64,000 bases of DNA from Lytechinus pictus (taxonomy: Eukaryota; Echinodermata; Echinoidea; Temnopleuroida; Toxopneustidae), in contig NC_087257.1 of the NCBI RefSeq assembly GCF_037042905.1, positions 19,550,001-19,614,000 of the forward strand, written 5' to 3'. The notes below the pieces were generated by a model. It did not search any database, was not told where the DNA came from, and worked only from the letters and a program-made list of their open reading frames with translations. Every line of letters begins with the position of its first letter. Positions within the stretch are counted from its first letter, which is position 1. Positions 59,601 through 64,000 of this stretch are shown here, in pieces. The position numbers were made by a program, and so were the translations under genes.

Positions 59601-61076
59601 AACCTGACTTCAGAATACGGACCTTTGTATCACTGTTTTGATTTTGATGATTTTGATTACAAGTTTGATTCAATAATCTGTATGATTTATCGTCATATTC
59701 ATCTTTATTTCCTTGAAGTAGTTTCAAAATGTTGGAACGAAATTGTGCATAGATTCCAACGACCAGAATGGACAACCTTTCAAGAATCTCATCGGCTGGC
59801 ATTGTCATAAACTCGGGGGTAACGAGGTATTGTCATATTTCCTTGTTTTATTCTTATTCCATCTGTCAATTATTGTTCTCCTCGAAGTCTTTTTGAAGAA
59901 ATTACTGAACAGTCACAGAAGATCTGGGATCTTAACCCAGACTCAAAGTTATTTTAAAATGCAACTCTCAGAAAGTTTTGAAAATCGAAGTCGTGATGCA
60001 ATTATACTTTCAAAGGAACGTCGAAGTGGTTTGCGCAGTTCACCTGGTACCTGCTACCAGTTAATGATCAAAAGTGGTTTTCTTAGAGACAGGTGTTCCT
60101 ATGACAACACCATACAAATTATGGGTTCATTGAGTGCGTCCCCCCTACCTTTGAGAAACATTACTTAAAATTTTCTAAATTTCATTTTAAATGTTACTAA
60201 ATGTTGAAATGTTCATGATAGGCACAGCGCAATATTTTTAAATGAATAAAGTGTAAAATATGATGTTCTGAAACTGTTTAAATGTCATTTCCACCAGCTA
60301 ATGGGACTGCCACCACCTTTCCCAATACGTGCTTGAAATGTCGAGACTGGCGGTTATTTTAAGAACAGCAGAAAGATCATAAAATGATGGCGTTAATCAA
60401 TACTATACCATGCAGTACTCACTTTAAATGCTTGTCCTCTTTATTTTCTATTTCCGCAGTACTTCGAGGAAACCAAGACTGGTGAGATTAGAAACGATGA
60501 GTTGTGTTTAGAAGCTAACAGTGTCGGTACGCACGTCCTTCTCAACCCTTGTAGCCCAACGGGGGATCCACCTGACTCACAAAAATGGACTGTGAAGGTA
60601 TGTTCTTTTAACGTTCTTCTCCAACAAAAAGAGTTTGGAAGCAGTGATTAGTTCCTCCAGTCCGACCTATAGAGGACAATTATGTTGCCCTTCTCCATAT
60701 CACGATTTTTTTCCCTATGGGCTAAAAGGGACTGCTTGGAAGTTTCATCGAGAATGCTGATCAATTTTGACATGTTTTGCTTAGGGAGTGCTTTTCAAGC
60801 TCACTAAAAACCTCTTAATTCATTTTTCGGCTACTTACTTTGGGTTTTTGGGTGGCTGGTCACAGAGGATAATGTAGAGCCTACATTAACTACACAGTCT
60901 CACTAAATGTCAGTCATTAATGTGTGTTCTTTACATTTTCTTTCTAGTCTAGTGGTCTTGTTTACAACGCCCTCAGCGACCGATGTATGTACATGACTGG
61001 TACAGAGGCCGGATCTCAAGTGCAATTAAGGTTATGTAACCCCAACGAACGGCGGCAAATATGGGAAATATCATAA
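47123..61076 (+). CDS. GALNT: Gene 3: polypeptide N-acetylgalactosaminyltransferase
   Basis: Twelve exons: 47123-47289, 48052-48248, 49818-50058, 50543-50709, 53343-53503, 55459-55673, 57177-57294, 57795-57932, 58708-58902, 59722-59826, 60460-60597 and 60948-61076. The joined length is 1,971 nt, giving 656 residues, near the upper part of the usual GALNT range. It is a Golgi type II membrane enzyme that starts mucin-type O-glycosylation by moving GalNAc from UDP-GalNAc to Ser/Thr. Seen: an N-terminal membrane anchor (about 11-33), a stem, a GT-A catalytic domain with the manganese-binding DSH (307-309), TPTMPGG (384-390) and WGGEN (412-416), then a ricin-type lectin domain (about 534-656) with three repeats. 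The family assignment is secure; the paralogue is not, so the symbol is the family name only. Confidence 0.93.
47509..47676 (+). repeat. (AGT)n microsatellite in GALNT intron 1
   Basis: About 55 AGT units with a few interruptions (AGA, GCA). The minus strand therefore shows a long threonine-rich open frame, which is not a gene. Confidence 0.95.
48052..48248 (+). CDS. GALNT: GALNT exon 2: stem region
   Basis: 197 nt, phase 2 to 1, polar stem sequence ([37 protein letters not shown]). An earlier GT at 48218 gives the wrong phase for exon 3. The donor gtaagc at 48249 gives MAG joined to DGAHEAL and is in frame. Confidence 0.8.
49469..49740 (+). repeat. (ATC)n-rich microsatellite in GALNT intron 2
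   Basis: About 270 bp of ATC units with frequent ATT, ACC and GTC variants, ending about 80 bp before exon 3. All three frames stay open, giving spurious low-complexity frames. Confidence 0.9.
49818..50058 (+). CDS. GALNT: GALNT exon 3: stem and start of catalytic domain
   Basis: 241 nt, phase 1 to 2. It holds a stem rich in charged residues, then [19 protein letters not shown], the conserved N(E)..S..I.LHR motif that opens the catalytic domain of all GALNTs. It starts after the (ATC)n repeat of intron 2. Confidence 0.9.
50543..50709 (+). CDS. GALNT: GALNT exon 4: nucleotide-binding half
   Basis: 167 nt, phase 2 to 1. It encodes [35 protein letters not shown] and [10 protein letters not shown], the conserved [12 protein letters not shown] and LLDD blocks of the UDP-GalNAc-binding fold. 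The donor (ATGG then gttcgt) is weak but is the only one giving DHLKEPL with exon 5. Confidence 0.9.
50760..51066 (+). repeat. TTC/CTT pyrimidine tract in GALNT intron 4
   Basis: Long mirror-like TTCTTC runs, with short ATC and ATT islands, begin about 50 bp after the weak donor of exon 4. Pyrimidine tracts of this length can form triplex DNA (inference). Confidence 0.85.
51911..52518. mobile_element. MITE-like element (GGTCAAGTCCACCCC ends), copy 2
   Basis: Same family as 17701-18243. Left AAAGGTCAAGTCCACCCC, right GGGGTGGAATTGTCCTTT, long paired flanks including AATCGGATGTAAAA and TTTTACATCCGATT. It lies in GALNT intron 4. Both ends sit at TTAA-like steps. Confidence 0.8.
53343..53503 (+). 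CDS. GALNT: GALNT exon 5: DxH metal-binding motif
   Basis: 161 nt, phase 1 to 0. [13 protein letters not shown], then [15 protein letters not shown], then [13 protein letters not shown] at residues 307-309 is the DxH motif that coordinates manganese. Most family members have a cysteine after DSH; here it is valine. Confidence 0.92.
53515..53985 (-). mobile_element. tRNA-derived SINE, minus strand, split by a nested element
   Basis: The minus strand begins with a tRNA-like head at 53975-53906: A box TGGCTCAGCGG, then GATAAG, and B box GTTCGAATCCCAC. Its body reaches GCGCTATGTAAGCGC near 53560 and an ATT-rich tail at 53520. It is interrupted by a 226-bp palindromic insertion (53616-53841). Lies in GALNT intron 5. 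Confidence 0.8.
53616..53841. mobile_element. 226-bp palindromic element nested in the SINE, flanked by TA
   Basis: TACACTGCACAAACTCCGG at the left and its near-inverse AGAGTTTTTGCAGTGTA at the right. The next bases GGTGTTGATTTAACACC and GGTGTTAAATCAACACC also pair. Each side begins or ends in TA, the target duplicated by Tc1/mariner-type transposases. Confidence 0.75.
54203..54810. mobile_element. Fold-back element with about 200-bp inverted ends
   Basis: AAAGTCATTTTAAAGGGATG at the left is matched exactly in inverse at the right end. The arms continue with few mismatches through GTCCGGGCTGAAAGTA, AATTCACTGAGCAAA and TGAATATTCATTAGGTGGGC. The unpaired centre is about 200 bp. It lies in GALNT intron 5, is non-coding, and resembles echinoderm-type MITEs. 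Confidence 0.85.
54870..55120 (+). mobile_element. SINE-like element with 5' hairpin, copy in GALNT intron 5
   Basis: GTCGGTGAATCGAAACAG pairs with TGTTTCGATTCACCGAC about 100 bp later. Then comes CATTGTGATTT..., then GTAAGCGCTTTTGGGCCA and an AAT-rich tail. A related copy lies at 61730-61990. Confidence 0.55.
55459..55673 (+). CDS. GALNT: GALNT exon 6: catalytic domain
   Basis: 215 nt, phase 0 to 2. [18 protein letters not shown], then [16 protein letters not shown], then [16 protein letters not shown]: the conserved GW(L)EPLL, P.ID.I and GGF.W.F.Y.W blocks of the family. The donor gtaagg is followed by a stop in frame. Confidence 0.93.
55971..56611. mobile_element. MITE-like element, diverged copy 3 of the same family
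   Basis: TTAAGGGGCAATCCACTCC at the left and ATTTTGCCCTTTAA at the right. Internal TCAAACAAGC...GGAAATGTCATCAGAATTGG pairs with the right-hand AATGAAATTTTCAGCGTTATGC block. It lies in GALNT intron 6. It is more diverged than copies 1 and 2. Confidence 0.65.
56823..57163 (+). repeat. 84-88-bp minisatellite abutting GALNT exon 7
   Basis: GTAGGT(C/T)GATTTTT begins at 56823, 56907, 56995 and 57077. Each unit goes on with CGACTATTAAAA...ATTATTAACAGTTTCA..TCTGTC. The last unit runs into TTCGTCTGTCTGTATC, which leads directly to the exon 7 acceptor at 57176. Confidence 0.8.
57177..57294 (+). CDS. GALNT: GALNT exon 7: TPTMPGG and WGGEN
   Basis: 118 nt, phase 2 to 0. [20 protein letters not shown] and [14 protein letters not shown] form the acceptor-binding loop and the hallmark WGGEN. 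The acceptor is immediately preceded by a tandem minisatellite (56823-57163). Confidence 0.93.
57795..57932 (+). CDS. GALNT: GALNT exon 8: end of catalytic core, GC donor
   Basis: 46 codons, phase 0 to 0. [20 protein letters not shown] matches the conserved WMCGG..E..PCSRVGH block. The exon ends in GAG followed by GCAAGT. Only this GC donor joins exon 9 in frame (RVVE to VWTDDY). Confidence 0.9.
58340..58442 (+). repeat. (AAT)n-rich microsatellite in GALNT intron 8
   Basis: AATAATAAT and GATAATAAT units over about 100 bp, without any SINE body attached. Confidence 0.85.
58708..58902 (+). CDS. GALNT: GALNT exon 9: catalytic C-terminal end
   Basis: 65 codons, phase 0 to 0. [15 protein letters not shown], then [20 protein letters not shown], the conserved VW.D.YK..FY and L.C..F.WYL..VYPEL blocks just before the lectin domain. 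Confidence 0.93.
59414..59632. mobile_element. MITE-like element, second GGCCCGTATTCTGAA copy
   Basis: GGCCCGTATTCTGAACTCAG at the left and CTTCAGAATACGGACC at the right are inverted repeats. The inner sequence GTTTTAAAGTTGCGATTTAA matches the copy at 4022. It ends only about 90 bp before lectin exon 10. Confidence 0.7.
59722..59826 (+). CDS. GALNT: GALNT exon 10: lectin alpha repeat
   Basis: 35 codons, phase 0 to 0, from acceptor ccttgaagtag to donor gtattg. [15 protein letters not shown], then [11 protein letters not shown] match the alpha repeat (CLD and CH..GGNQ motifs). The last residue is E instead of the usual Q. The acceptor has a poor pyrimidine tract, but the exon is needed to complete the lectin fold, and GGNE joins YFEETK as in relatives. 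Confidence 0.85.
60460..60597 (+). CDS. GALNT: GALNT exon 11: lectin beta repeat
   Basis: 46 codons, phase 0 to 0. [20 protein letters not shown] to DSQKWTVK, ending in the QxW motif (QKW). The acceptor is tttccgcag and the donor gtatgt. Confidence 0.92.
60948..61076 (+). CDS. GALNT: GALNT exon 12: lectin gamma repeat and stop
   Basis: 43 codons including TAA at 61074-61076. [18 protein letters not shown] to [13 protein letters not shown], with the third QxW motif (QIW). CMYM stands where the family usually has CLD, so gamma-repeat sugar binding may be altered. Confidence 0.92.
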   Translation, partial: SSGLVYNALSDRCMYMTGTEAGSQVQLRLCNPNERRQIWEIS

Positions 61077-62109
61077 CAAAATAATATGTGTAGATGTATA
61101 TAATTATGGTGCATATTTGAAAGATCTCTATTTTTCTGTTAAATTATCTTTCTCTAAAATATGATTATTATCTGAAATTAACCATAAATTGATATCTTTA
61201 CTTCAACTGTAACTGAAATAACCCACCAAGCTGAATTCCAGGACCAGAATATGTATTTATTTTTTTCTCCTTTAAACGGTGACCTATGTCATTACCTATG
61301 GACTACAGTTCATATTATTAATAACTATTGATGGCAAATGTCAGTTGACATCTTATTTTCTTATTCGTTTGGGTATGTGTGTGTTTCGTGGCAAAGTATA
61401 TTTTCAATAATCAGTAATGATAATAACTTCAACTTTCTGAAGGGATGATGAAAGTAATCTAGGAATTGGAAATGTGAAATCGGCTTTAAAAGTATACTTA
61501 TTAGATTTTATATAATATAAATCTACATGATTTCAGAGAAAATTGTAATAATATGTGTTGTTTGACGACCCTGTAAAAATATCGTAAAATACTGATTAAG
61601 GATGCGAGTCAGATAAACCTGTAGGAATTGTTGACATTCTTCTTCGTGGATATTGTTAGAACATTTTAGCAATCACTTCGCCGATCCTTTCTATAACTCT
61701 GATAATCTTTTGTCAAAAGCCCTTCATACCAAAGCAGCCTTTGTCGAAAATCAGTGAATTAAAACAGCAGTGTCGTCAAACCACTAATTTGCAATTGTTT
61801 GTCCGGTCCTTATCTTCGGACGATCTGTTGTCCCAGTCCACCAACTTTCGACAAAAACCTCCTCTCAGCTGTCCATTGTGATTTGAATTGCATTTTCGAA
61901 GGATTTGGTGCGTTGTTGAAAGCGCCTTGCTAGTGATTGCGAAAATACGCTATTGTCAATGTGCAATAAATGTGAATGAAAATTTGCATAATCATCCTTT
62001 GGATTTACTGTGTCTTTGTTACTACGTGTATTGATTTTTTTTTATAACTCAAACCCATGAATTATTTTCACTACAAAGCAGTATGGCGTGCGCATAAGCG
62101 CACTCTAAA
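61077..62109. other. 3' flank of the GALNT gene
   Basis: AT-rich 3' region. No canonical AATAAA was noticed before 61965, and that one is inside a SINE-like repeat. A non-canonical poly(A) signal is likely to lie in the first 500 bp. Confidence 0.4.
61730..61990 (+). mobile_element. SINE-like element, second copy, downstream of GALNT
   Basis: TTTGTCGAAAATCAGTGAA, then GTCCATTGTGATTTGAATT and GAAAGCGCCTTG, follow the order of the copy at 54870. The AATAAA at 61965-61970 belongs to its tail and so cannot safely be called the GALNT poly(A) signal. Confidence 0.5.
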
Positions 62110-63272
62110 TAAACTCCTCAAAAAAAGTTTGGAAATCTGACTTTGATCGATAATCCCTCCTCGGTTATAGTAAATATCAATGTGTGATTAATATCAATGA
62201 ATAGATCATTTAATTTTCTTTAAAATGATACCCTACATGATATGATTATGGTTCACACGAAGGTGCAGTGCCTTGAAATGTGGGGCAAGGTTTAAATTCA
62301 AAAGTTAGAAAATGAGACAATATTGAAAGTCACTGTTTATTTTTCCGTGGTGATGAGTGAGTTTCTCAGCGGTTTCTTTTGATATTGATCGATAATCCCT
62401 CCTCGTTTTAGTAAATATCAATGTGTATTTAATATCAATAAAAAGATCATTTAATTATCTTAAAAATGATACCCTACATGATATGATTATGGTTCACATG
62501 GAAGTGCAGTGCCTTGAAATGTGGGGCAAGGTCAAAATTCAAATAGTTGCAAAATGACACAATATTGAAAGTCACTAAGTAAGTTTCTCAGCGGTTTCTT
62601 TAATTTGTTTTTATGCACCTTAACATCAACATTAACATTGAATCAAACACACCTCTGCACAAGCAAACACACAACAAACAAACAAACATGCATGGGTATT
62701 TCAAACCACGACTCAAACCATATTATCTCCCAGAACCATCACAACATAAACCACAACAAAACATAAAAAATGAAGAAGCAGGGGATTTATTTGAATGTAT
62801 TTTCATCTCTATTGACACAGACAAAAGAATCGTGTTCTGTATTGACCCTTCATCACTATTTCTGCTCGTTTTGCAGCTTTTCAATTCAGACCTCACCCAA
62901 CACTTTTGAATCCTGCTCTTTTCGTGATGGTATGATCATATTAAACAAGCATGGTATCATTTTAAAGAAAATTAAATGATCTTGTAAATGATATTAAATA
63001 TGCATTGTGTAGAATTGGGAGTTGGGAGAAATAATGGCCAAATTCAGATTTCCAAACTTTTTTTTGTTCGTTTTGCAGCTTTTCAATTCAGACCTCATCC
63101 AACACTTTTGAATCCTGCTCTTTTTATGATGGCATGATCATAACAAGCATAGTATCATTTAAAAGAGAATTAAATGATCTTTTGAATGATGTCAAATATG
63201 CATTGTGTAGAATTGGGAGTTGGGAGAAATTAATGGCCAAACTCAGATTTCCAAACTTTTTTGAGGGGTTTA
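62110..63272. mobile_element. 1.1-kb inverted-repeat-bounded element, copy B
   Basis: AAACTCCTCAAAAAAAGTTT at the left pairs with AAACTTTTTTGAGGGGTTT at the right, and the next bases GGAAATCTGA and TCAGATTTCC also pair. It has tandem units on the left (near 62160-62370 and 62400-62590) and right (near 62870 and 63065), in the same order and orientation as copy A at 36630. This copy keeps better ends. Confidence 0.8.
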
Positions 63273-64000
63273 TATTTGGTTAAAATGCTCCATGGGGGTA
63301 ATTATGTGTCTAATCAACATTGGGCATTTCTTTTGAGCATTTTTATTTATCCAGTGTGATGAAAATTGTGCCCATTCTAAAGTCATTGCTGCTTATTTTC
63401 TAACCTTACTGGACAATATGCTTCCCGCATTGGGTAAAATACTGCCCCAAATTAGTTGGAGTTACCCTCGAGCTGGTTAAAATTTTACCCAATATTTTGT
63501 ACAGTGCAGGGGAGAGGAAGGAACAGTTCCCAACCCTGCTTTATAACCGAGAAAGAGAGAGAAAAAGAAATGTCCTCTAGTCCATTTATATTACTGACCC
63601 TATACCCCTATTAACCCTTCGAAATTAAATCTAAGTTCTTCAGTATTATCTTAATACTGATTAAGTATTGGAATTGTAAGCTCTTTTAATTTTGCGAATT
63701 TCTCGCTTCACGATAAAAAACCCAATTGTGTTTTCTTGCGAGAATTCCCTTGCTTACAAACATCAATACGGCGTTGTCTTGGAAACTGTTTTTAGCTTGA
63801 AAATGCACGTCTTTACAAATTATTATTTTTCTCATTTCCTCTTGCGAGTTCAAAATGTTCACTTTATATTGTGAAAATAGCCAATATCCTTGCTCGGCCG
63901 CTACACTATCACATAATTACCACTTCACTGGAACATCGTTATGTTGAGTATATTAAAGCTTATTTCGGGATTTGGTGAATATAAAAAACAGGATAAATAA
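63273..64000. other. Intergenic DNA at window end
   Basis: AT-rich, no supported exon. It contains three TTACCC/GGGTAAAAT-like short repeats near 63420-63500, but nothing I can classify. Confidence 0.45.

Noticed and set aside
58903..60459. GALNT lectin domain lacking its first (alpha) repeat
   Set aside because: At first no such exon was apparent. The in-phase exon 59722-59826 with CIDS and CHKLGGNE fills the gap.
61965..61970. Poly(A) signal of GALNT
   Set aside because: The AATAAA lies in the tail of a repeat that has a sister copy in GALNT intron 5, so it is not specific evidence for the gene end.
62613..62979. Frames of 70-100 codons shared by copies A and B of the 1.1-kb element
   Set aside because: Similarity between copies is not limited to one frame, and the peptides have no transposase motif, so they are by-products of a non-coding element.

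Overview
The window looks like animal nuclear DNA: short exons with GT-AG introns, long AT-rich introns, many fold-back DNA elements, tRNA-derived SINE-like repeats, a decayed LINE fragment and very frequent runs of C or G. Secreted LDL-receptor class A (LDLa) and WAP modules plus an O-glycosyltransferase say metazoan. The repeat style resembles echinoderms, sea urchins in particular; that is an inference, because no species-specific marker was identified.

Region 1 (1-19453, minus strand): a very large secreted LDLa-repeat protein. I could join 15 exons with matching splice phases, from a signal peptide at 19453 to an exon cut by the window start. About 58 LDLa modules are present. Forty-eight complete ones lie in one 5.67-kb exon (5122-10790), in which a block of nine LDLa modules (about 1,032 bp) is repeated three times plus a partial fourth.

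Region 2 (19999-34156, plus strand): a second secreted LDLa protein, head to head with the first (545 bp between start codons). Fourteen exons give an open frame of 1,529 codons: signal peptide, 15 LDLa modules, one WAP four-disulfide domain, a short coiled-coil segment, and a terminal domain of 64 uninterrupted nine-residue repeats of the type PPQDxRPYE. The two genes share layout, intron phases and a short coil exon near the 3' end, so I read them as divergently transcribed paralogues.

Region 3 (34157-47122): intergenic, with no gene I can support. It holds repeats: a 1.1-kb inverted-repeat-bounded element, a repeat carrying nuclear-receptor-like half-sites, nested MITE/SINE insertions, a LINE reverse-transcriptase remnant and purine-rich DNA.

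Region 4 (47123-61076, plus strand): a complete polypeptide N-acetylgalactosaminyltransferase (GALNT) gene of 12 exons and 656 residues, with signal anchor, catalytic domain (DSH, WGGEN) and a three-part ricin-type lectin domain. One intron uses a GC-AG splice pair. Its introns carry several MITEs, a SINE with a nested element, and large microsatellites.

Region 5 (61077-64000): 3' flank of the GALNT gene, with a second copy of the 1.1-kb element of region 3.

The two LDLa genes probably make extracellular, calcium-dependent multidomain proteins. The GALNT enzyme acts in the Golgi on secreted proteins; a functional link to its neighbours is not shown by the sequence.
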